The translations under genes were made by a program, and so were the position numbers. Below are positions 24,982 to 32,705 of a DNA stretch of 64,000 nt, piece by piece. Positions within the stretch are counted from its first letter, which is position 1; each line of letters starts with the position of its first letter. This DNA is from Azospirillum thiophilum (lineage in GTDB: Bacteria > Pseudomonadota > Alphaproteobacteria > Azospirillales > Azospirillaceae), in the NCBI RefSeq assembly GCF_001305595.1, contig NZ_CP012404.1, positions 620,001 to 684,000 on the forward strand. Reading direction: 5' to 3'. Under the pieces are notes generated by a model, which was not told the DNA's origin, made no database searches, and was given only the letters and a program-made list of their open reading frames with translations.

Positions 24982-26160
24982 ATGAAGGTTGCGCAGCCCC
25001 CTCTCGCGCCCGTTCCGGAGCGCAAGCCCGACGCACAGCCGTCCCCGACCGACGGGGCCGGCGGCGAGCGATCCTTCCGCGACACCCTGGCCCGCACGGT
25101 GCGGCCCGATGGCGCGGCCGTTCCGGTCGGCAGGCTCGCCAACGGACAGAAGACGCCGCCGACGCCCGCAGCGAAGCCGACGCCGCCGATCCTCCTGGCC
25201 GACGGCAGCCAGGTGCCCCTGCCGGCGGCCAAGCCGGTCGTCCCGATCCGGCTGGCCGACGGAACGACGGTGCCGCTGCCCGCCGCCAAGCCGCAGCCTC
25301 CCTCTCCGCCGGCTGCCGCCGAGCAGACCGTCGCCGCCGCGGCCGGAGGCACGGCGGAAGGCGCGGCGATCCGGGCTCCCCTGCCCGCCCTGAAGCCTGC
25401 CGTTCCCGCCCCGACCCCCAGTTCCGCCAATGTGGCCGACGCGGTGGAGGCGGTGGCGTCCGAAGGCTCGACCGCGAAACGGGTGATGGTCGCATCCCAG
25501 CAGGTCGCCGGGCTGTCCGGACACAGCTTCACCGCGATCCTGGCCCAGGCCACCCAGGAAAGCGGGCTGAACAGCGCGGCCAAGAACAGCCGCAGTTCGG
25601 CGGCCGGGCCGTTCCAGTTCCTGGAATCGACATGGCTCGACCTGTTCCGCCGCCATGGCGCCGCCTATGGCCAGGGCGACCTCGCCTCGCAGATCCAGGT
25701 CCGCGGCGGCGTATCGAGCGTGAAGGACCCGGAGCTCCGCCGCCGGATCCTGGAACTGCGCCACGACGTCGACCTGTCGGCCGGGATGGCCGCCCGTTAT
25801 CTGGCCGAAGGACGGGAAGCGCTGGAGAAGCGGCTGGGCCGCCCGACCAGCGAATCGGAAAGCCGCATGGCCTATGTCCTGGGGTCGGGAGGGGCGGCGA
25901 AGCTGATCCGGGCCGCCGAATCGACGCCGGGCGCGGTCGCCGCCGACCTGCTGCCCAGCGCGGCGAAATCCAACCACAACCTGTTCCACGACCGCTCGAC
26001 CGGCCGCGCCCTGACCGCGGCGGAGACGGTGGGGCGGCTGACGCGCCGCATGGAGATCGACCAGCGCGAGATGTTCGCGGCCATCGGCAAGGCCGTGGAG
26101 CCGTCGCGCCGGCTGGACGAGGGCAGCGCATCCCCGCTCAACCCCTATCAGTCGGTCTGA
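24982..26160 (+). CDS. Lytic-transglycosylase-like protein with Pro-rich N-terminus
   Basis: About 392 aa. Residues 1-150 are Pro/Ala-rich and low in complexity, with the repeated phrase LADG(S/T).VPLPAAKP. The C-terminal half carries an SLT-like lysozyme fold: AILAQATQESGLNSAAKN supplies the catalytic Glu, followed by AAGPFQFLESTWLDLF. This is the arrangement of peptidoglycan lytic transglycosylases. No signal peptide is visible, so export, if any, would need another route. The ATG is chosen over a GTG three codons earlier; neither has a strong ribosome site. The product would cut glycan strands in the cell wall. Confidence 0.8.
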   Translation: MKVAQPPLAPVPERKPDAQPSPTDGAGGERSFRDTLARTVRPDGAAVPVGRLANGQKTPPTPAAKPTPPILLADGSQVPLPAAKPVVPIRLADGTTVPLPAAKPQPPSPPAAAEQTVAAAAGGTAEGAAIRAPLPALKPAVPAPTPSSANVADAVEAVASEGSTAKRVMVASQQVAGLSGHSFTAILAQATQESGLNSAAKNSRSSAAGPFQFLESTWLDLFRRHGAAYGQGDLASQIQVRGGVSSVKDPELRRRILELRHDVDLSAGMAARYLAEGREALEKRLGRPTSESESRMAYVLGSGGAAKLIRAAESTPGAVAADLLPSAAKSNHNLFHDRSTGRALTAAETVGRLTRRMEIDQREMFAAIGKAVEPSRRLDEGSASPLNPYQSV

Positions 26161-26254
26161 TCCGACCGGGGGCGAATCCTGCTTCCCACCTGCAACGCGG
26201 GGCTGCCCCGCGCGGCGCAGCTGCGGCTGAACGCATCGGTGGTGGGAATCCCCC

Positions 26255-26284
26255 TTGACCCGGCGGCCTTGGAAGGTCAGTTAT
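26255..26284 (+). promoter_or_regulatory. Possible sigma-70-like promoter of infA
   Basis: TTGACC, an 18-base spacer and AGTTAT lie 35-64 bases before the infA start, in the only gap between the transglycosylase gene and infA. Matches to the consensus are moderate. Confidence 0.35.
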
Positions 26285-26318
26285 TGCCGCGAAACTTTCA
26301 GGACGGACATAAGGGCCT

Positions 26319-26537
26319 ATGGCAAAGGAAGATCTGATCGAGTTTTCCGGGACCGTCGTCGAATTGCTTCCGAACGCGATGTTCCGGGTGAAGCTCGACA
26401 ACGATCACGAGGTTTTGGCGCACACCTCCGGCAAGATGCGTAAGAACCGGATTCGTGTCCTGGCGGGCGACCGCGTCAACGTTGAGATGACGCCGTACGA
26501 CCTGACCAAGGGCCGGATCACCTTCCGGTTCAAGTAG
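26319..26537 (+). CDS. infA: Translation initiation factor IF-1
   Basis: A 72-aa single OB-fold (S1-like) protein, the usual length, that occupies the ribosomal A site during initiation with IF-2 and IF-3. Family motifs MAKEDLIEFSGTVVELLPN, FRVKLDNDHEVLAHTSGKMR and the C-terminal YDLTKGRITFR are intact. It heads a block with maf, rng and yacG. Confidence 0.98.
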   Translation: MAKEDLIEFSGTVVELLPNAMFRVKLDNDHEVLAHTSGKMRKNRIRVLAGDRVNVEMTPYDLTKGRITFRFK

Positions 26538-26562
26538 CATCCTTGCTGCATCGCGGTATCCC

Positions 26563-27228
26563 GTGACGATCCCGTCCAAGGCGCCCCGGCTGGTGCTGGC
26601 TTCGGCCTCGCCCCGCCGGCTCGACCTGTTGCGCCAGATCGGCATCGTGCCCGACGCGGTCGACCCCGCCGATCTCGACGAAACACCGCTGCACGACGAA
26701 CCTCCGCCCCGGCACGCCTTGCGGCTGGCGGCGGAAAAGGCGTCCTGCGTCGCCGCGCGTCATCCCGATTCGTGGATTCTCGCCGCCGACACCGTGGTCG
26801 CCTGCGGCCGCCGCATCCTGCCCAAGGCCGAAGGGGAGGAGGAGGCGAGGCGTTGCCTCTCCCTGCTGTCCGGCCGGCGGCACCGGGTGTTGGGCGGCAT
26901 CGTCCTGCTGGTTCCCGGCGGCGATACCGGCAGCGATACCAGCGGCGGCGGCCACCGCAAGATCGAACGTCTGGTCCGCACCGACGTCGCCTTCAAGGTT
27001 CTCGACCGCGTCGAGACCGAGGGTTACATCGCGTCGGGCGAATGGCGGGGCAAGGCCGGCGGCTATGCCATCCAGGGCCGGGCGGCTGCGCTGGTGCGCT
27101 GGATCGGCGGCTCCTACAGCAATGTCGTCGGGCTCAGCCTGCACGAGGTGGCGGGCATGCTGCACGGCGCCGGCTTCCCACATCCCGTCCAGCCCGCCGC
27201 CCACTCCCCCGCCCAGCCCCCGGGATGA
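26563..27228 (+). CDS. maf: Maf-family nucleoside-triphosphate pyrophosphatase
   Basis: House-cleaning pyrophosphatase of 221 aa that hydrolyses non-canonical or surplus nucleoside triphosphates to monophosphates. It has the signature LVLASASPRRLDLLRQIG, the ILAADTVVACG segment, the GEWRGKAGGYAIQGRA motif and YSNVVGLSL near the end. Its GTG start follows infA by 25 bases. Its stop overlaps the rng start (ATGA). A Gly/Ser/Asp-rich loop (PGGDTGSDTSGGGH) is an unusual insertion in the middle. Whether it is the dTTP/UTP or the CTP type cannot be settled. Confidence 0.93.
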   Translation: MTIPSKAPRLVLASASPRRLDLLRQIGIVPDAVDPADLDETPLHDEPPPRHALRLAAEKASCVAARHPDSWILAADTVVACGRRILPKAEGEEEARRCLSLLSGRRHRVLGGIVLLVPGGDTGSDTSGGGHRKIERLVRTDVAFKVLDRVETEGYIASGEWRGKAGGYAIQGRAAALVRWIGGSYSNVVGLSLHEVAGMLHGAGFPHPVQPAAHSPAQPPG

Positions 27229-28517
27229 ACAGGCTCGAGCTGCTGGTCGACCGCGACGGCCCGCTGACGCGGGCGGCGGTGCTGGCCGATGGCCGCCTCA
27301 CCGACCTGCACATCGACCATGCCGGACGCCCATCGCTGTTGGGCGCAGTCATCCTCGGCCGGGTCGAGCGCATCGTCACCGCCTTGAACGGCGCCTTCAT
27401 CGACCTTGGCGGCGGCCTGTCCGGCCTGCTGCCGGCCGCGGATGTGCGCCGGCCCATCCAGGATCATGACGATTCTCCGGCGACGCGCTCGCGCCCCGGT
27501 ATCAAGCAGGGTGGCAAGCCGGGCGCCAAGGCGGTGCCGATCGGCACGCTGTTGCGTGCCGGCCAGCCGGTGGCGGTCCAGGTGAAGGCCGATGCGGCCG
27601 GAGCCAAGGGGCCGTCGCTGACGATGGATATCACCCTGCCCGGCCGTTTCCTGGTCCATGCGCCGCTTGGCCGCGACATCGCGGTATCGAAGCGGCTCGG
27701 CTCCGGGCCGGAGCGTGCCGCGCTGGCCCGACGGGTCGAGGAACTCGCCACCGGTTCCGGCTGGATCGTCCGCGCCGGTGCGGCAGCGGCCTCCGATGCG
27801 CTGCTGGCCGCCGAATCGGAGGCGCTGCATCTGCAATGGCGCGCAATCCGCGACGATGCCCGCGCCGGTGCCGCCCCGCGCCTGCTGCATGCCGGTCCCG
27901 ACGCTCCCACCCGCGCCCTGATCGAACAGGGGGCCGCCGCCCCGGACAGCATTCTGGTCGACGATCCGGCCCCGCCGGGATTGCCGGGCCTCGTTGGGCC
28001 GGGCGATGGACCGTTGCTTGCCGGCCTGCGTGCCTGGTGCGGCCGCGCCGCCCCCGACCTGCTGCCGCGGCTGGCCGCGCACAAGCTCCGGCACACTCTC
28101 CCGCACGAGGCCGCGCAGCGGCTGTTCGATCTGCGGGATCTCGACGGCGCGATTGCCGGACTGCTCGACCCGCGGGTGCCGTTGCCCCATGGCGCTTCGC
28201 TGGTGATCGAGCGGACGGAGGCGTTGACGGTGGTCGACGTCAATGCCGGCGAGCGCGGCAACCCGCTGGACGTCAACCTGGACGCTGCGGCGGAGATCGC
28301 CCGGCAGCTGCGCCTGCGCAATGTCGGCGGCATCGTGGTGGTGGATTTCGTCAACATGCGCGGTCGCGGCGACGCCGAGCGTGTGCTGGCCGCGCTGTCG
28401 CATGCGGTGGACAGCGACCCTGTGCAGACCCAAGTCTATGGCATGTCGAAACTCGGCCTGGTCGAACTGACCCGCGCCCGCCGCGGCACGCCGCTGGCCG
28501 CTCTGCTGCGTCCCTAA
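27225..28517 (+). CDS. rng: Ribonuclease E/G family endoribonuclease (RNase G type)
   Basis: Endoribonuclease of about 430 aa, short like RNase G and without the RNase E scaffold tail. The N-terminal S1-like region reads GAVILGRVERIVTALNGAFIDLG, with a basic, Gly-rich insertion (SRPGIKQGGKPGAK). The DNase-I-like catalytic core has the metal-binding Asp residues in TVVDVNAGERGN and VVVDFVNMRGRGD. The RNase E zinc-link cysteine pair is absent. It acts in maturation of rRNA ends and mRNA decay. The ATG overlaps the maf stop. Sequence identity to the canonical family is clear only in the C-terminal half. Confidence 0.88.
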   Translation: MNRLELLVDRDGPLTRAAVLADGRLTDLHIDHAGRPSLLGAVILGRVERIVTALNGAFIDLGGGLSGLLPAADVRRPIQDHDDSPATRSRPGIKQGGKPGAKAVPIGTLLRAGQPVAVQVKADAAGAKGPSLTMDITLPGRFLVHAPLGRDIAVSKRLGSGPERAALARRVEELATGSGWIVRAGAAAASDALLAAESEALHLQWRAIRDDARAGAAPRLLHAGPDAPTRALIEQGAAAPDSILVDDPAPPGLPGLVGPGDGPLLAGLRAWCGRAAPDLLPRLAAHKLRHTLPHEAAQRLFDLRDLDGAIAGLLDPRVPLPHGASLVIERTEALTVVDVNAGERGNPLDVNLDAAAEIARQLRLRNVGGIVVVDFVNMRGRGDAERVLAALSHAVDSDPVQTQVYGMSKLGLVELTRARRGTPLAALLRP

Positions 28518-28558
28518 GCAGGTTAAGCAGGTTTCAGGTCCATATACGGAGATTGTCC

Positions 28559-28777
28559 TTGTCCAGCAGTTCTTCAGGCGCCCGGGAGGGCTCTGGCACC
28601 CAAGCCGCATCGCAGTGCCCGATCTGCGGCCGCCCGACCGAACCGGCCACCCGTCCCTTCTGTTCCAAGCGTTGCGCAGACATCGACCTGTCGCGTTGGC
28701 TGGGGGGTGTCTACCGCATCGAAGGGCCGGATTCTCCTGCCGATCCGGCCGGTTCCGACCCCGACGAAGAGGGCTGA
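28559..28777 (+). CDS. yacG: YacG zinc-finger protein (DNA gyrase inhibitor)
   Basis: A small protein of 72 aa with the four-cysteine zinc finger C-x2-C-x15-C-x3-C (CPICGRPTEP...FCSKRC) followed by ADIDLSRWLGGVYRI, the YacG signature. In E. coli YacG binds GyrB and blocks DNA binding. The start is inferred as TTG, seven bases after GGAG; no ATG is available before the zinc finger. Its place right after the RNase gene matches other alphaproteobacteria. Confidence 0.9.
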   Translation: MSSSSSGAREGSGTQAASQCPICGRPTEPATRPFCSKRCADIDLSRWLGGVYRIEGPDSPADPAGSDPDEEG

Positions 28778-28807
28778 AGGGGGGCGAAATTTTTCGAATT
28801 TTTTCTC

Positions 28808-28836
28808 TGGACAGGCCGGGCGAACCTCTCTAAAAA
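28808..28836 (+). promoter_or_regulatory. Sigma-70-like promoter of tRNA-Phe
   Basis: TGGACA, exactly 17 bases, then TAAAAA, placed about 58 bases before the mature tRNA. It matches the consensus at 5 and 4 of 6 positions. It lies in a short AT-rich patch after yacG. Confidence 0.5.
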
Positions 28837-28893
28837 GCGCTCCACACGACGCGCCGCACCGACCGAACGGTCACCCACCAAGCGGCGCCGGAT

Positions 28894-28969
28894 GCCCAGG
28901 TAGCTCAGTTGGTAGAGCAGGGGACTGAAAATCCCCGTGTCGGCGGTTCGACTCCGTCCCTGGGCACCA
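28894..28969 (+). tRNA. tRNA-Phe (GAA)
   Basis: A 76-base cloverleaf with CCA encoded. The acceptor arms GCCCAGG/CCTGGGC pair fully; the D loop is AGCTCAGTTGGTAGAGC, the anticodon loop is ACTGAAAATC with anticodon GAA at 28927-28929, and the T arm is GGCGGTTCGACTCCGTC. The 3' end is followed by a stretch without genes and then a decayed IS element. Confidence 0.98.
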
Positions 28970-29117
28970 TTCCTTTTCAAGGGTTTAGGTGCTTTTCTGG
29001 AACCGCTCAAAATCGCGGTTAGACAGAAGTTAGACACTCCCTTCATCGCGATTGCCGGAAGGCGCCCCCTGGGCAGCCGCCGGCAACAGGTGTTTCCAGA
29101 CCTTCCCCGACTTGATC

Positions 29118-29911
29118 GGCATTGTCACGGGAACGGTGGCGGCTCGCCGGTCGTGACATTATCCTCCTCGGATGTCGCCGCTCTCGTTTGCCCGCCATCA
29201 GTTCCCGCCCGCGATCATCCAGCATGCAATCTGGCTTTATCTCCGGTTCACGCTGAGCTACCGGGATGTCGAGTACCTGCTGGCCGTACGGGGCATCGAG
29301 GTGTCTTACGAGACGGTCCGGCGTTGGGTGGTGAAGTTCGGGCCGGCCATCGCCGGCAACCTGCGGCGCCTCCGGCCCAAGCCCAGCCCACGCTGGCATC
29401 TGGACGAGATGGTGATCAGGGTCAGCGGAAAGCTGATGTGCTTGTGGCGGGCTGTCGATGACGAAGGCGAGGTGTTGGAGGTGCTCGTCCAGCGCCGGCG
29501 CGATAAGGCCGCAACCCGCAAGCTGACGCATAAACTGCTGAAGAACGCCCACCCAGGTCACCACCGACAAGCTCCGGTCCTACGGGGCCGCCTTCCGCCA
29601 ACTCGATCTGACCGCCCAGCATGAACAGGGGCGGCGAACAAACAACCGCGCCGAGGTCTCACACCAGCCGGTGCGGCGACGAGAGCGCAAGATGCAGCGG
29701 TTCAAATCATCGGGTTCTGCCCAGCGCTTCGTCTCTCTGCATGCCGCCGTCTACAACACCTTCAACCTCCAGCGCCACCTGCTCTCCCGCCGCACCCTGC
29801 GTACCTTCCGGGCACAGGCCGTGGCCGACTGGCAGGTCGCGACCGCCGCGGCGTGAACCAGTTGCGAAGTTCGCAAGTTCTACTTGCTGACTCAGTTGCC
29901 GTGACAAAGCC
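29118..29911 (+). mobile_element. IS6-family-like insertion sequence, decayed
   Basis: A 794-base element bounded by imperfect terminal inverted repeats: GGCATTGTCACGGGAAC at 29118-29134 and, on the other strand, GGCTTTGTCACGGCAAC at 29911-29895 (15 of 17 match). Size and repeat placement suit the IS6/IS26 family, as does the transposase inside. The 8 bases outside each end differ (ACTTGATC and ACGGTTTC), so no target duplication remains. This suggests that one side was changed by a deletion or rearrangement after insertion. Confidence 0.8.
29172..29856 (+). pseudogene. Frameshifted IS6-family transposase
   Basis: DDE transposase of the IS6 type split over two frames. Frame one runs from MSPLSFARHQFPP through the first catalytic Asp (PRWHLDEM) to about 29550. 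The rest continues in another frame from VTTDKLRSYG (second Asp, about 29557) past NNRAEVSHQP (Glu) to a stop at 29856. Compared with the usual IS6 spacing, a few residues are missing at the junction (KLLKNAHP), so a small deletion caused the shift. All three DDE residues survive, but no full-length protein is possible without frameshifting. Confidence 0.85.
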
Positions 29912-29937
29912 ACGGTTTCCGCTTTCCGGCGGCGCCC

Positions 29938-29981
29938 GGTATCGAGGTCAGCTGCGAGACCATCCGGGAATGGGGCCTCCG
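29938..29981 (+). pseudogene. Fragment of a second IS6-type transposase
   Basis: Directly right of the IS element, the frame GIEVSCETIREWGL matches the conserved helix-turn-helix-like segment GIEVSYETVRRW of the intact copy (residues about 39-51). Only this short piece is left, with no terminal repeat. It shows that at least one other IS6-like element was once here. Confidence 0.65.
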
Positions 29982-30001
29982 GGAAACCCGGGGCGGTTCA
30001 C

Positions 30002-30706
30002 TCAAAGAACAAAATGGCGGTAGCGTTCCAACCACTCGCGCGCGCTGCGGATGATCTCCCGCTTCAGCCGCTCGGCCGCATCGGCGTCGCGGCGTGCCAT
30101 GCATTGCAGCATTTCCTGATGCATGCGGCGCCCGGCTTCGGCCCGGCCCGGCAACAGAGTCACCCGCTGCGCGATCACCCGCGCCTTGTCGAAGATCACG
30201 TCGAGGAAATTGGCGGCATGGGTATTGTCGGCCCACTGGATGACAACCCGGCGCAACTCGTCCAATCCGTCGAGATACTGTTCGATGCCGCCTTCCTCGA
30301 TGGCGGCACGCATCGGTTCGCCGAACGTCTCCAGCAGCCCGTCCCACGCGCCGTCGGGCGCGTTGATCGTGGCCCGGCGGATGCAGAGTCCCTCCAGCAC
30401 CTCGCGCACATCGAAGATCTCGAAGACCTCCTTGGGCTCCAGCCGCATGACCACGGCGCCACGGTTCGGAATCCGCTCGATCAGCCCGCGCTGCTCCAGG
30501 GCGCCCAGCACCTCCCGCACGCGGGCGCGCGAGATGTCGAACTCCCGCGCCAGTTCGGTTTCCTGGATGCGGCTGCCCGGCGGCAGGACATGGCTGGAAA
30601 TGCGCCGGCGCAGCTGGTCGAGAACGTCGTCGGCCGATCCAGCGTCGCCGCGCTTGCTCCGTGGGCGGGGCGGACGGACCGCTGGACTGTTCTCGGCGGT
30701 GGACAT
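30002..30706 (-). CDS. GntR-family regulator, FCD type
   Basis: Transcription factor of about 234 aa. The N-terminal winged helix spans about residues 30-95 (LRRRISSHVLPPGSRI, ELAREFDISRARVREVL, NRGAVVM), followed by an all-helical FCD ligand domain (EIFDVREVLEGLCIRRA). FCD regulators bind organic acids and often have TTGT-ACAA-type operators; such sites occur at 35865-35876 and 36039-36048. The ATG with GGAGC nine bases upstream is preferred to a GTG 12 codons earlier. It is the last gene of the leftward catabolic operon, so it is probably the local regulator and autoregulated. The effector is unknown. Confidence 0.9.
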   Translation of the reverse strand: MSTAENSPAVRPPRPRSKRGDAGSADDVLDQLRRRISSHVLPPGSRIQETELAREFDISRARVREVLGALEQRGLIERIPNRGAVVMRLEPKEVFEIFDVREVLEGLCIRRATINAPDGAWDGLLETFGEPMRAAIEEGGIEQYLDGLDELRRVVIQWADNTHAANFLDVIFDKARVIAQRVTLLPGRAEAGRRMHQEMLQCMARRDADAAERLKREIIRSAREWLERYRHFVL

Positions 30707-30800
30707 CGCTTGTCGGCTCCTGATCTTGCTGTCTGGGTTCACGGTTCCGTTGCGGACAGTCTACACCGGTGCCGACATTATTGCCTACACTCCAATACCG

Positions 30801-31565
30801 CTACAGCAGGAAGGACATGGCGCCGACGGCGAACAGAAGAAGCAGGCAGAAGCGTCGCACCCCATCCTCATGGGCGCGCATGCCCATGCGGAAGGCGACG
30901 CTCCCGGCCCAGGTGGCCAGGATGTAGATGGGCAGCAGCGCGCCGGCGCGGACCAGATCCCCGGAGGACACCGACCCTTCGACCAGGAACGGGACGAAGC
31001 CGGCGATGTTCGACAGCGCGAAGAAGATGATCAGCACCGCCCGCGCCACCGCCAGCGGCATGCCTCCCGACAGAAGATAGAGGATGACCGGCGGTCCCCC
31101 GATGCCGGCGCTGCCGGTCAGCACACCGCTGACCACGCCGACCAGGGCCATCGGCAAGGCGCCGCGCGGCCCGGAATACCGCCAGCCCGACAGCAGGACC
31201 AAGGCCAGGGCAGTCACCACGCCCGCCACCATCCGCCGCATCACCGTGGGATCGATGACGTGGAGCAGGGCGAATCCGGCGGGAATGCCGACCAGGGCCG
31301 GCAGGAACAACGCCCAGACTGTCCGCCATTCGACCAGCCGCATCGCCTCGCGCAGGATCTGCGTGGTGGTGGCGATGTTGAGCAGCAGGATCACCATCAG
31401 GCTTTCGGCCGGCGTCATGAACAGGGTGAAGACCGGCGCCAGCATCAGGGCGGCCCCGAAACCCGACATCCCGCGCAGGGCGCCGCCGGCGAAGGTGGCG
31501 GCGGACAAGGCCGCCAGGATGGCGGGCGACGGAAAGGCCGCGTACAGGAGGTCAGCGTCCGGCAT
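30801..31565 (-). CDS. TauE/SafE-family sulfite/organosulfonate exporter
   Basis: Inner-membrane protein of 254 aa with about eight hydrophobic helices and the TauE/SafE (UPF0721) pattern: GMSGFGAALMLAP near the N-terminus and a second half repeat VGVVSGVLTGSAGIGGPPVILYLL. Several members export sulfite or sulfoacetate in organosulfonate degraders. It lies in one leftward unit with a second predicted sulfur-anion exporter and a TRAP transporter. Family is sure; substrate is inferred from context. Confidence 0.85.
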   Translation of the reverse strand: MPDADLLYAAFPSPAILAALSAATFAGGALRGMSGFGAALMLAPVFTLFMTPAESLMVILLLNIATTTQILREAMRLVEWRTVWALFLPALVGIPAGFALLHVIDPTVMRRMVAGVVTALALVLLSGWRYSGPRGALPMALVGVVSGVLTGSAGIGGPPVILYLLSGGMPLAVARAVLIIFFALSNIAGFVPFLVEGSVSSGDLVRAGALLPIYILATWAGSVAFRMGMRAHEDGVRRFCLLLLFAVGAMSFLL

Positions 31566-31595
31566 CGCCCGGACTCCCCGTTGTGCCGCGAGCCA

Positions 31596-32633
31596 TCAGG
31601 CCCAACCGGCCAGGCCATGCACCAACAGGCCGACGATCGATGCGATGAACAGGGTTTCGGCCACGATCAGCCCCATCGCCCGCGGTCCCGCCGCCGCCAG
31701 CGACGCCAGCGACGTCTTGATGCCCAGCGCCGCGATGGCGGTCAGAATGCACCAGCTGGACGCCGTCGTCATTCCGACCCGCATCGGCTCAGGGATCATC
31801 CCCAGGCTGTTGGCCGAGACGATGAGAAGGAACGAGATCAGAAAGCCGGGGATCAGGCGGGGCTTGGTTCCGCCATCCGGCACGGCCGACAGGCGGCGGC
31901 TGGCCAGCGACACCGCCAGCACCACGGGAACCAGCAGCGACACCCGCAGCAGCTTGACGATGGTGGCGGTGTCGCCGGCCTCGGTCGAAACGCTGTAGCC
32001 GGCGCCGACCACCTGCGCGACGTCGTGGATGGTTCCGCCCAGGAACACGCCGATTTCGGCATCGCTCCAGCCGAAATTGCGGGCGAGGATGGGATAGACC
32101 ACCATCGCCACCGTGCTCAGCGTCGTCACGGCGATGATGGTGAAGGCGGTGTCGCGCTCCTGTTCCGCATGGCGCGGCAGCACCGACGACAAAGCCGCCG
32201 CGGCCGATGCGCCGCAGATGGCGGTGGCCCCGGCCGACAGCACGCCGAACCGCGTCGTCAGGCCGAGCGCGCGGGAGGTCAGCGCTCCAAAGGCGATGGT
32301 CGCCACCACCGCCCCGGCGATGCCGGCGAACATGCCCCACCCCAGCCCGGCGATCTGCCCCGCTGTGATGCGGGCGCCCAGCAACGCGACACCGAACCGC
32401 AGCACGTCGCGCGCGGCGAAGCCGATTCCGGCGGCGAACTTCTGATCACGCGCGATGAAGTGGAACGCCATGCCCAACAACAGGGCGAACAGCATCGCCG
32501 GCGCGCCGTAGGTTTCGGCAAGAAAGGTCGCGGCAAGGGCCAGGACCAGACTGAACATCACCCCCGACAGATGAAGGCGCAGCCATCCCCGGGCATCCGG
32601 GGACACGCCCCAGACGCGTTCGGAAAACGTCAT
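31596..32633 (-). CDS. UPF0324 (YeiH) family, putative sulfate/sulfite exporter
   Basis: Polytopic membrane protein of 345 aa with about ten helices. UPF0324 hallmarks are GVALLGARIT, GATAICGASAAAALSSVL and FLGGTIHDVAQVVGAGY. The family is called PSE (putative sulfate exporter), and members sit in taurine and sulfonate loci. It starts at ATG after AGAGG and ends 30 bases before the TauE/SafE gene. Two sulfur-oxyanion exporters in one operon point to heavy sulfite or sulfate release from the pathway. Confidence 0.85.
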   Translation of the reverse strand: MTFSERVWGVSPDARGWLRLHLSGVMFSLVLALAATFLAETYGAPAMLFALLLGMAFHFIARDQKFAAGIGFAARDVLRFGVALLGARITAGQIAGLGWGMFAGIAGAVVATIAFGALTSRALGLTTRFGVLSAGATAICGASAAAALSSVLPRHAEQERDTAFTIIAVTTLSTVAMVVYPILARNFGWSDAEIGVFLGGTIHDVAQVVGAGYSVSTEAGDTATIVKLLRVSLLVPVVLAVSLASRRLSAVPDGGTKPRLIPGFLISFLLIVSANSLGMIPEPMRVGMTTASSWCILTAIAALGIKTSLASLAAAGPRAMGLIVAETLFIASIVGLLVHGLAGWA

Positions 32634-32705
32634 GACATCGTACCTCTGATTGCAACATCCGGATGGTGGAAGGGATGGGGAATCCCCCCCGCGCGCCTCA
32701 CCCCG

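Noticed and set aside
22462..25989. Open frame of 1175 codons opposite the histidine kinase and transglycosylase
   Set aside because: It crosses two well-supported genes and an intergenic gap and shows only Arg/Gln/His-rich low-complexity sequence.
29172..29856. Intact transposase made by programmed frameshift
   Set aside because: IS6 transposases are normally single-frame; no slippery heptamer was seen at the junction and a few residues are missing, so decay is simpler.
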